Source: Glutinoglossum americanum
Lineage: Eukaryota; Ascomycota; Geoglossomycetes; Geoglossales; Geoglossaceae
Reading direction: 5' to 3'
NCBI GenBank assembly: GCA_020080175.1
Contig: JAGHQL010000010.1
Location: 1 to 64,000, forward strand
DNA length: 64,000 nucleotides
How positions within the stretch are numbered: the stretch's first letter is position 1; each line of letters opens with the position of its first letter. Made by a program: the position numbers and the translations under genes. Of the stretch, positions 24,094 through 34,100 are shown one piece after another. The notes beneath the pieces are model-generated. The model ran no database searches. It was not told where the DNA came from and saw only the letters and a list, made by a program, of their open reading frames with translations.

Positions 24094-24428
24094 TTATTCC
24101 TTTGCTAGACCATGAAGATAATCGAAAAATAGGGACATACTTTCACCACTTGCCGCCTTCTTCTCAGGGGGAAGGGTTTTTTGTAGCCATGCCGCCTTGG
24201 CCTGCGAAATCAGATTCTCCTTGCGTTCGTATTCACGGTCTATCTTCGCAATCTCTGACTGCGCAGTCAACGTGGATTGGTGGTAAAAACCGTAGAAGAT
24301 CCCGAAAAAGAGTGCCGAATAGCGCAGGACCTTGAGAAGCATGAATATAGTGATCTACGGTTTGGCAAAAGGTATTAAGTTAGAAATTGAGCTAGAGAAC
24401 TCACATTGACGCCAGTAGAGGTAGACAT
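24094..24428 (-). CDS. TIM11: ATP synthase subunit e, mitochondrial
   Basis: Subunit e (Tim11/Atp21) is a small inner-membrane part of F1Fo-ATP synthase. It is needed for dimer formation and cristae shape. Two exons, 24428-24405 and 24354-24094, are separated by a 50-base intron and give 94 residues; yeast has 96. The first exon codes only eight residues (MSTSTGVN). A single N-terminal membrane helix (LRYSALFFGIFYGFYHQ) contains the GxxxG-like glycines used for dimer contacts. A charged coiled-coil tail follows (IAKIDREYERKENLISQAK). It starts 504 bases from the dynein intermediate chain gene, which points away. Confidence 0.92.
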
Positions 24429-24932
24429 GGCTGGTTTGCTGTAATATCGACGATGGTGCAGCCGACGGAGGATTTATGTGCGGAAGTCCTTCTAGCCGAA
24501 TGAGCACGACTGAACAGTAGATGCGCAAAAGAGCAATTGATCTCTCTAGCGTATTAATGGCGTTGGGGGACAAAGGATTGGAGTGACCTGTATGGTCTAA
24601 TTTTTGGTGATGGAAAAGATGTCTATCATGGCGCCGGATATGCTGCTATCCCAAGGGAGTTACGGGAGTTATGAAAGAGGCGGTTTATCCCGATGACCCG
24701 CACGTGATTTAGAACCTCTTCTAACCCCGGCTCAAATAATATGCATCTGAACATGAACATCCGGCAAGTCAACCCACACAACAGGCTGATAGGCACTCGA
24801 TGCGGCAGTGCTAAGGACGGGGGCTCTATCGGCTAGTTTTTTCAACTGGCAATAATTCCCTAATTTCCTAATTACCAAACGGAGCGATACGGTCAAAAGA
24901 GCTTTACCTAAGGAGCACTTTACTAAGCCATA
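24429..24932. promoter_or_regulatory. Divergent promoter ATP synthase e / dynein intermediate chain
   Basis: Two start codons face away from each other across 504 bases. ATTGG at 24577-24581 is a CCAAT box on the minus strand, about 150 bases before the ATP synthase gene. This fits control by the HAP/CCAAT-binding complex, common for respiratory genes. CACGTGAT at 24701-24708 is a Cbf1-type E-box in the middle. Function is inferred. Confidence 0.4.
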
Positions 24933-27146
24933 ATGCAGCAGCGAAAGGACGAGATTTTAGCCAAGAAGGCGAAACTAGCTGAGCTCAAACGCCAGAGGGA
25001 GCTCAGGCAGAGGGAATTTTCGGCGAATAGGCAGAGTCTGGGGGATGCTTCAGAGGTCAATGAGAATTTCCCTCCACCTAGTATAGCAGCCACTAACCTG
25101 CACCAGGTTGTTTCACCTACCCCTGGTCGTGGGGATGGTCGGAGAGAGTTGGATACTCTGATTTCGAGCTTGGTTGGAGAGAGTAGACCCTCCTCAGCAG
25201 CGCCAAGCGGATTAGGGTCTGGATCAGCAACAGCAGCCAGAGGGAGTCGGCCAAACTCTGTACTGAGTGCTGGCGAGATTAGTGTGGAGAATTCGGACAT
25301 TCTGAGCCCCGTAGGGCTAGGCACTACATCGCCATCGCCAACTATCACCCTCCAGACAATATCACAGGCTCCTCTGGCTACGATCTATGATATTCCACCT
25401 TCGCCTGTTAGGGAAATTTTCTCATACAGCAAAGGAGTACAGACGACAGAGACGTGGTCCCCTCAACCGCCAAGGTCGCCTACTGGCTTCTCAGACTCCG
25501 ACATTGAGTCTCACTCAGCTTCCATGTCACGGACACCACGTAACGGTAAAAGATTAAGTCGGAGGGAACGAGAGAAAGACGAGGAAATACGACAAAATAT
25601 TCGACGAGAGATTGAGGAAGAACTTAAAATTATACAGAACCCACTACCCGACAGTCCCGTGAATACTATGACACAATCTACAGCCGTGCAAGAGAATTTC
25701 CCTGCGCGGACCCTAACAGATGAGGAGTTGAACGCCGTGGTTTCTTCAGATGATTTCATGGACTTTGTGGAAAGATCAAGCAAAGTTATCGAAAGGACAC
25801 TAGACCAGGAGTATGATGTCCTGACGAATTATGCGCTAGGCGGTATCAATGGCTTGGATGATGATGACGAGTATGATGGAAAGGGGCGGAGGCGATTACG
25901 AGAAATCGCACAGTTCTGGGACGATCGATGGAGTAGGAAGCGTATGATCAGCGCCGTTGGGTTCTCACCCAAGGTACGAACCTGCCAGTCCAGTACTAGA
26001 TATCTCTAACAGTTTCCCTAGTTTCCAGAGCTTGTGTTAGCTTCATATACCAAGAATCCATCTGCTCCCCATGACCCCGATGGCTTGATACAAGTGTGGA
26101 ATTTGCATCTCCATGACCGCCCGGAATATATCTTTCATGCTCAGTCAGATATTTTGACTGCAAAGTTTTCTCCCTTTCACCCAAATCTCATCGTTGGTGG
26201 GGCATATAGTGGGCAAGTACTCCTCTGGGATACCCGTGCTAAATCTGCTCCTGTGCAGAAAACACCCCTAACCGGCTCTGGACACACTCACCCCGTTTAT
26301 TCCATCGAGATTGTTGGCACTCAAAATGCCAACAACGTGATAAGCTGCTCCACTGATGGTGTTGTCTGTGGGTGGACGGTTGACATGCTTGCACAACCGC
26401 AAGAACTACTTGATCTAACCACGCCGCCACCGACGAAGACAGAAGACTTATCCCCCACATGTATGGCTTTCCCGCAGGCCGATCCAACTTACTTCCTTGT
26501 TGGGACGGAGGAGGGCAGCATTTACCCCTGTCACCGCTACGACCGTGCCGGCGCGAAAGCCGGCGTGGAGCAACGTGTCAGCTATCGAGGCCACGCCGCA
26601 CCTGTTATGTCGATAGACTTTCATCCTGCGAGGGGACCTATTGACCTTGGCGACCTGGTCCTTTCGTCATCTTTAGATTGGAGCGTCAAGCTATGGAAAG
26701 TTAGGGCTCCAGCGGCAACGGCTACTGCATCTGTCCCTGGTTCCGCACAAGTTGCAACTCCTCTCCTGGATCTAGCTCGTGAGGATGTCGTCTATGACGC
26801 TAGATGGTCGCCTGTCAAACCTGGTGTTTTTTCCCTTGTCGACGGCGCTGGAAATTTGGAAATATGGGATATCACTATCGATACTGAAGTTCCCGTTGCC
26901 AAGGCGCAACCTAGTAACCGGAAAGGTGCGAGCCTGTTGACAAAAAGTCTGAACAAGATTGCTTGGGAAGAACACGATGGGAAAAAGATTGGGGTTGGTG
27001 GCTTGGATGGAGTAGTGACGATTTTTGACGTAGGGAGTGAGTTGGGTGGTGTTGACAATGCGAGGGCTGAGGAGTGGTCGAGTGTGAAAAAGCTGATTGG
27101 AAAGCGAGATGGAGGTGCGACCGCAAATGGAGTACATGGGAGGTAG
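24933..27146 (+). CDS. nudI: Cytoplasmic dynein intermediate chain
   Basis: This chain links the dynein heavy chain to light chains and to dynactin, for nuclear migration and retrograde endosome transport in hyphae. Two exons, 24933-25973 and 26022-27146, with a 48-base intron give 721 residues. A charged N-terminal helix (EILAKKAKLAELKRQRELR) is the p150/NudE-binding segment. The motif YSKGVQTTETW at about residues 163-173 sits where light-chain-binding QT motifs occur. The second exon is a WD40 propeller, starting FPELVLASYTKNPSAPHDPD, with blades such as FHPNLIVGGAYSGQVLLWDT and VLSSSLDWSVKLWKV. The intron falls at the junction between the flexible part and the propeller. The symbol is taken from the Aspergillus gene. 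Confidence 0.93.
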
Positions 27147-27494
27147 TCTACAAACTGGAATGGGATGTTCCATGACCTTTGGCTGTATGTAGCATTTGGT
27201 GTTTGTATTAAAGACTCCGATTGCCCTGCTGGTGGGGTCTACTTTCCTATAGATGGATACCCGTAATACGAAAACAGAATCTAGGGTCAATCCAACAATC
27301 CCTACCTTCGAGCATCATACACTCATGAGGACACTCCAGCGGAGGCACTTTAAATGTGTGATCCGAGTACCTGGGTTTAATAATCTATTGATGGCTGTTC
27401 CTGAATCTGAATTGCTACTTAGGAGGTGATAGACTAATACGCCCCACCTAATAAGCGACGAAAGATATCTCGCCCTCTAGAAACCCCAAGCTCT
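27147..27494. other. Convergent gap dynein / BBOX-like
   Basis: The 348-base interval between two gene ends should contain only 3' UTRs and terminators. I see no other feature. Confidence 0.4.
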
Positions 27495-28862
27495 TCAATC
27501 GATCTGAAGACACCCCCCAAAGTCAACTTCACTCCCTGCGTGCGAAAGCGTCTCACTCAGCACCCTCAATCGACTCTGGAAGGGATCTCCGTCAACATAT
27601 GCACCCTTCAGCCATCTCTCTCCACTGCTGGGATCAAACGCTCGTCTTGCGTGTAACACCCTCCGGTTATTGAAAATCACACATTCTCCTGGTTTTAGTG
27701 TCAGCTCAAACTGCGACTGTGGCGCCCTGGTGAATTTCGCAAATTCCTTGACCGCAGCTAGATACAGGCGTAGTTCGGTACCCTCTAGGTGGATCTCATA
27801 CGGGCCCTGGAAGGGTGGGGACCAATTAACGTTAGCAATGCGTGGGCGTTTACGGTAGGAGTATTGCTCAAGCTCAACGGTTGGTCGTATGTAGTGGTAA
27901 TGTTCACCAGCATTCCGATAGTGGAAGGTCACGGGGAACGTGGTCAGCGATTTGAAGTGCGATTGCGAGCTAAGTTGTATTCGTGTGGCAGCATGAAAGG
28001 AATCCGAAAAGATGGAGGAGCCACCCGTGACGGAGTTGCGAAGACAGTGCAATAGTTGGAGGGTTGGCGGGTTGGCGAAGTACAGCAGGTCCATGTGTAA
28101 CCCTAGGTTGTGGGGTGTGTACCTAGCGTATGTTAGGAGCAGTCTCTCTAAAGGGAACCATTGTACATACGCGATATTTTTAGCATTCGGTACGCTCTTG
28201 ACGTCCCATGTCCTTCCGTAGAAGGTGTCTCTAAGGGGCCCAATTCTATTTCCTATCGTCTCGATGGCTCTCTCAGAATCAGGTACTCCCTTGAGAAATA
28301 CCAAACCGTAACGACTCAGCTGTAACAGCGCCTCAAAGAACTTCTCATCATCCGCCACGTATTCTTTGTACTCGATCCACTTCACATTCTCTTCCATGAT
28401 GCCCCTATCCCACAAAATTTGACGCTGGTCATTGTACCGACCGCGAATTCTACGTCGTAGATCCTCGTTTGCCCTTACGAATTGGGGTGTGATCTCTGAG
28501 ATATGGGCGTCCCCATAGCCCGGAATATCGTTTTCCCACGTAAGTTTTAAATTGCCCTCGGCGGTAGGCTTGATATCTCTCGTTTTGATGTTCGCTGGGA
28601 TGTCGGAGGTCTGAAAGAGCCTTTGGCGAGTCGAGGGATCAATACACTGTTGACATGTGCAAGCGTCTCGAAGGAAAACGTAGTCGAAGTTCTTGTACCC
28701 ACGGTCTATCCCCACCTCCAACTTTTTTTTGCCAGTTACGGTTGAGATTTGTTGTCGTCGACGAACCCGGCCCGGAGGCAGTTTACAGGCGACTTGCCAG
28801 TGCTGCACACCGAGAACCTGTCGGAAAGAGATACGACGCATTGGCGCAAAAATACTGGCCAT
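27495..28862 (-). CDS. Gamma-butyrobetaine dioxygenase-like Fe(II)/2-oxoglutarate enzyme
   Basis: This resembles the last enzyme of carnitine synthesis, which hydroxylates gamma-butyrobetaine. Two exons, 28862-28171 and 28122-27495, give 439 residues. The N-terminal DUF971 domain carries the Cys cluster CTCQQC at about residues 68-73. The TauD-type core has the iron ligands His240 and Asp242 (GLHMD) and His388 (VLHARRAFD). The run PPTLQLLHCLRNSVTGG is closer to gamma-butyrobetaine than to trimethyllysine dioxygenases. The 48-base intron lies just before the HxD motif. Using the GTATGT donor, not the next GT, restores IAYTPHNLGLHMD. An Arg-rich N-terminus suggests mitochondrial import. The substrate could still be trimethyllysine, since the two families are related. 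Confidence 0.82.
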   Translation of the reverse strand: MASIFAPMRRISFRQVLGVQHWQVACKLPPGRVRRRQQISTVTGKKKLEVGIDRGYKNFDYVFLRDACTCQQCIDPSTRQRLFQTSDIPANIKTRDIKPTAEGNLKLTWENDIPGYGDAHISEITPQFVRANEDLRRRIRGRYNDQRQILWDRGIMEENVKWIEYKEYVADDEKFFEALLQLSRYGLVFLKGVPDSERAIETIGNRIGPLRDTFYGRTWDVKSVPNAKNIAYVQWFPLERLLLTYARYTPHNLGLHMDLLYFANPPTLQLLHCLRNSVTGGSSIFSDSFHAATRIQLSSQSHFKSLTTFPVTFHYRNAGEHYHYIRPTVELEQYSYRKRPRIANVNWSPPFQGPYEIHLEGTELRLYLAAVKEFAKFTRAPQSQFELTLKPGECVIFNNRRVLHARRAFDPSSGERWLKGAYVDGDPFQSRLRVLSETLSHAGSEVDFGGCLQID

Positions 28863-29211
28863 CGCGACAGTGAACTACACCAAAGCAGACGTTGTAGTAG
28901 TTATGAAATTGTTGTGATTGCCAAATCTCAAGATTGCCGGTTTGGCACGATGCATTGATGTATGGATATACACTCATAATTCAGAGCGAAAGTGGCCATA
29001 AAAAGTGCCGGGTGTTAATACATCGCGGAATTGGGTGGTCCGCTTGGCACGTTATTAATTAAAAACTTATGGCCCCCCATTGTAGCTGCACAATGCTTCC
29101 TTCCGACAACCTATTCCCAGCACGCTCCTTTGGTTTCTAGATTTCCTATAGTCTGCCTCAAAAGGCCTGCATATCGCCACCACAAGAGTCTTCTTGTGGA
29201 GAGTCAGATGT
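28863..29211. promoter_or_regulatory. Divergent promoter BBOX-like / TPC1
   Basis: Only 349 bases separate two start codons that point away from each other. Both genes appear to encode mitochondrial proteins. No clear TATA or CCAAT element was found at a fixed distance. Confidence 0.4.
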
Positions 29212-30330
29212 ATGTCGACTCGCGGTGAGAGTCTTAAGGATGCAGTTAGTCTAGCTTGATCGAATTTGTGGAAGTTCTATCATGCTAACGGTCGACTTAC
29301 CAGGGCTCCAAATGGCAGGTTATTATCGCTGGCGCAACGGCAGGGCTCGTATCACGGTACATATCAGTGCTACCCAGGTAGTATATTTGAACGCTGACTT
29401 CTCAGATTTTGTATTGCACCGCTCGACGTGATTAAAATCCGCCTGCAGCTCCAAGTGCATTCTCTCTCCGACCCGCTGAGCTACAAAGGAATCACTGGGC
29501 CGGTTTACAAGGGGACGCTACGTACTCTACAGGCAATTGTGAAGGAGGAAGGTATCGCTGTACGCCCTTCTCTCCCCCCAAGCATCCGTGGTGCAAGGGC
29601 GTCACTTAAACCCCCATAGGGTCTGTGGAAAGGAAATATTTCGGCCGAGCTTCTCTATGTTGCCTTCGGTGCTGTCGAATTTACCACCTACCGCCAGACT
29701 AATATTCTGTTGAAAAGGCTCGATCCCCGACTCCCTAATGCTGCTGAGTCTTTCATCGCCGGCTCCTTCGCTGGTGGCATCGCCACCTCTGCAACCTACC
29801 CACTAGACCTTCTACGCACACGCTTCGCCGCTCAGGGTAAAGAGAGAGTGTACACCTCAATCTTCGCCTCCATTAGAGAGATCTCCCGAACTGAAGGATT
29901 ACGAGGGTTTTACCAGGGATTAGGTGCGGGACTCATCCAGATTGTTCCATCCATGGGGATATTTTTTTGCACCTACGAGAGCCTGCGCGGGCCGCTCGCT
30001 ACCCTTGACTTGCCATTTGGTTCCTCCGATGCCGCCGCAGGTGTACTAGCAAGTGTGATTGCAAAAACAGGCATCTTTCCGCTGGATCTGATCAGAAAAC
30101 GATTGCAAGTGCAAGGACCCACACGTGCAAAGTATGTCCACAGGAACATTCCGGCTTACAAGGGAGTTTTTAAGACTCTCAAGTCTATTCTACGGATAGA
30201 GGGGGTGAGGGGGCTGTATAAAGGGTTGACCGTTAGCTTGGTGAAGGCCGCACCAGCGAATGCGATTACAATGTGGACATACGAGAGGGTATTAGGGACC
30301 CTTCTAGATGTCGAGAGAGTGAAGCTATAA
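29212..30330 (+). CDS. TPC1: Mitochondrial thiamine pyrophosphate carrier
   Basis: This carrier imports thiamine pyrophosphate across the inner mitochondrial membrane. Four exons (29212-29244, 29304-29356, 29406-29559 and 29620-30330) give 316 residues; yeast Tpc1 has 314. The first exon codes 11 residues ([11 protein letters not shown]) and ends at a GTTAGT donor. An earlier GTGAGA would break the frame. Three Solcar repeats carry the signatures [20 protein letters not shown] and [28 protein letters not shown] spans the third intron, and [17 protein letters not shown] is in repeat 3. Introns are 59, 49, 49 and, last, 60 bases long apart from one shared boundary count; all are short. The sequence resembles Tpc1 more than other carriers. 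Confidence 0.9.
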
Positions 30331-31186
30331 GTAGCCTTAACTGGTGCAGTCTGACTTGGGGGCTTGTGTTACGGCTGGCGGTTATTCCATAAGATCTTTG
30401 TTCTGGGTGACCAAGGCGGGTGGTGTGGCCGCACCAAGGAGTCAACCCAATATTCAGGATTTAAATCACCCCCAATGACGATCATCAATTCATCAATCCA
30501 TTAAAATTTTTTCTTTCTTCAGCCTCCGCTTTTGGGAATCTAGAAGTACACCGGTCACCTAAAAAATCGTAACATGCATCTTCGTAAGTTGATTTCTCCT
30601 AGAAGGCCAGAAGCCCCAGAAAGGTGCAATAGAAACTAAAATATTCACATTGTACTCGTCTCGATTCCGACGGAATTTTTCGTATATTTGAGATACCTGA
30701 CTAGTCAGACATGCCTACCCAAATGGCTTAGAAGTCCTGATGGAAAGAAAGGAGAAAAGAGAAAAAACTCGCGTTTGGATTAATGCGCACCAATTGGTCG
30801 ACAGCATTAACAAAACTGAGAGTACTTGAGAATTAATGCAGAGCGTGAGCGCAACGCAGCGGGATTATAAAAGAAGGGCGAAAATGGTGTAGTCCACATG
30901 GTGGACGAAGCTTACTTTCAACAAGCCGTGAAAGCACATAGAACGCCGGAGCGATTCAGTCGACTCCGCATCGAGGCCAAAAAAACAAAGTTTTATCCCG
31001 GTGAACTCATCACGTTCCCCTTTCGCCAACTAACGTCTAGAGCCAATGTAGCCCTATGGCTAGTATCCTTCTCCACGTCAAGACCAAACTTGTCCATCTT
31101 TAGCTAGATTACTACCCAAACACACAAGGGCCATCTCGAAACAGTCTGAATCAACTTAAAGGGGGGTCTATCGTCGGTCACAACGA
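30331..31186. other. Convergent gap TPC1 / F-box protein
   Basis: Both flanking genes end here, so 3' flanks are expected. A plus-strand open frame at 30898-31107 codes 69 residues beginning MVDEAYFQQAVKAHRTPERF. It has no recognised domain and no upstream promoter that I can see, so I do not annotate it as a gene. Nothing else was seen. Confidence 0.35.
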
Positions 31187-34100
31187 TTAGCGGTGCGTGT
31201 GGTCGCGTTCGTCATAGATTGATCTCCCTCTACGGTAATCTTCCTCCAATGAGCCATAACGGGGAGTAGGTTCTTGCCGTACAAGCTTGCTATTGGCCAA
31301 GCCTGTAGCCTCTGGTGAGCAGTCGTCAATCCTAGGGGGGACGTATATTGCTTCATGACTGTAGGGAAGGAATCTCGGGTCCTCAACGTAGGTTCGTCCA
31401 TAAGGATGTGCCGAAGGGCCTGACATTTCTAGAGACATTTGACGTGTAGGGCGCCTGGGGGAACGAGTTCGACAAACTTGATCGTATCCAAGAGTCCGGG
31501 CATTCCCGCGATAATACTCATCCGGAGCCACTCTGGTAGCCAAAGGCGATATGGATCGATTACGGTAACGTTCTTGTCTATATGCCTCGTATTGGCCATA
31601 CCTGCTGCGAGGACGACGGAGATTCTCATTCAAGTATCGCTCATTCCTGTATGATGTAATAGGCCGGATGTAGCGAGGATCAACAAGCTCCGGGGACTTG
31701 TCTACCTGCCTAGACAATGGTGGGGACCGTCCATACCGTTCTACCATACCATACTCGAATCGACGATGTACCCAGTCGCCGGTGGTTGGGCTCTCCTCAA
31801 TACCACTCCCCATCACCGAAGCCGTGTTGTTGTTCCTTGCCGGGATCTCCCGGTGGACGCTCTCAGTATTCTGGCCCGTGACACTGTCCATCCCTCTTGA
31901 AGGCGTTCCCGCAGCTTCATCCGTCGCCTTTCTCTTTTGTTCGTCAGCCTCCCGGTCGGCAAGCCATCTTGCTTTCAATTTCTCCTCTTTGCGCCTGTCG
32001 TGCTCGGCGGCTTTTCTCTTATATTCTTCCGCAGCGTCATCGCCTGGCAAGAACTCCTGGAGGAACCGCTCAGCAGCATTAACTTCAGCAAGGGATGAAT
32101 CACTGGAAGCCCTATTCTTGATTGCGAGTGTTCCATCCCCTACCTCACCATCCTCAGAGCCCTCGCCTGACGCTCGAGCCTGGCTCACGCCTTTACCTCG
32201 GCTGCGCGGCGGAGACAAAGGCGACTGCATTGGTGAGCCATGATTGCGACGAAAACCTGGACTTCTATAGCGCTCATACTCCAAGTACTCTGGATTGCCG
32301 CGTGGGGAATGTGGCATGGCCCCTGAACCTTCTCTGGCATAATAACGATCTCCAAATCTATCCCTAGAGTCAGGAGGTGGCGGTGTGGCTATAGCACGTG
32401 CTCTTCGTTCTTCAGCGCGATATTCCTCAGGGGTACCGTTTCTATGATATATAGGTGCCTGGTTGTAACGTTCAGCTTCACGATCTCCAGGTATTCGTGG
32501 GAGTCGATCTTCGGCTCGGCGAACCTGCGATTGCTGGTAACGAGTATCAGGGTGCTCGTGGTAGTCTGGGCCTGATGGCACATAATAGGCAGGATGGCGT
32601 CTCTCAAGGTTCGAGATAGACCCTCGAGACGGCGGATATGCAGCTGTGGGACTTGGAACAACTGACTGCCCACCGCTTCGAGGTTGTTGTATGTGTGATA
32701 CATACGAGCCGTTATGTGAGCCAGCGCGAGATAGATTCGTGTCGATAGCGGCCGAAGTACACCGGCTACCAGGCTCGGCTGTCGGTTGAGCCCCATCTTC
32801 TTGCTTCAGGACGGGGACTGGCCCAGTGTTATTTGCCGGACCTAGCCTCGGCAAGGGTGACGGAAATGCTTGGGGAAAAACCTTGGCGAGGAGGTGCAAT
32901 TTATTGTCGTCCATACCATGGGCACGCAGCAATCCTGATATCACGGATATCTCGGGGAGCTCGACCATGTCCTCCTTCCAGTCAAGTCTTGGAGTGGCGA
33001 TCCCTCCCTGAGGAACAATGGGAGGTTTTGCCCGCTCGATATGAAAAGTTTGAAAATGTACAAGCAGTGTAGGCAAAGTAAAAATAGGTTTCCGATCTCC
33101 AAAAGGTACATGCCGTGGACGAGAAGGAAATGTCCCATTATGGTCGTCGCTGACGCCGTCAGAACTAGCACACGACTTGCATGCCAGGCCGTTGACGCTC
33201 CTTATAGGCTTCATAGCTATATGGTTATTTAGACCATCCATAAACATAGCCAGGCTAGGCTCGTTGGCGAATTTTGTTGTAAAATTCGAAACCACATGGT
33301 GTATGACGACAGATATTCTCACGCTTCCAGGTAAATCCTTGATGCCGGATGTTGCGAACCAAGTTTCGCGCGCGATTATAGCCATTTCCTCCAATTGAAT
33401 CTGATATATTTCACTACTCTGCCCAATGGAACTTGTCATATTTTGAAGCGGACCTCCAGGCACCGGATTTGGTTGCTGATAGTGATGAGGATATTGCGGC
33501 CCTGCTACCAGAGGCTGACCATACGGACCGGTTTTGGACCCGTAGCTTTGAGATCCGATGGCCGGAGGGACAGGGATTGGTTGTCCATACGGCGGACCGG
33601 CAGGTGGGACGTTGTAGGCTTGTGGCGGCTGTCCTGGATATTGATGCGGGTAACTTTGGTAATTTTGGGAAGTCCCTTGGAAGACTTGGAGTCCCTGGAA
33701 CGCCGGCTGTGGCCCCTGAAAGCCTGGCTGTGGCCCTTGGAGAACTGTCGGAGGACCCTGAAAGCCTTGAGGACCCTGAAAACTTTGGGGAGGCGCATAT
33801 GGTCCATGTTGGTGTCGGCCAGGATATTGTGGGTGACCGTGTGGCCTAGGGCTGAACTGTGGAAACACTGGAGGGAGGGACGCTATGTACGCTCCCGATA
33901 CCGGCTCCTGCGTGTAGCTTTGAAAGGGCATTCCCATATTCTGTGGGCCTATAGTTAGCTGCGATTGTCCAAGCGCTGGGGAAGACAGCGTGTAGATAGA
34001 TGCCTTGGCTGAGCCAGGGTCCAGGTGAAAGGGCTGCTGCTCCGGCCACTCAGCCCTCCAGTGAACCACTACCGCCCCCGAACTCAACGCGTTAGTGTGC

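Noticed and set aside
30898-31107. 69-codon plus-strand frame
   Set aside because: It is short, has no domain, and lies in a convergent 3' interval.
33395-33958. 187-codon plus-strand frame
   Set aside because: It is antisense to the GPQ/FQG repeat of the large F-box protein.
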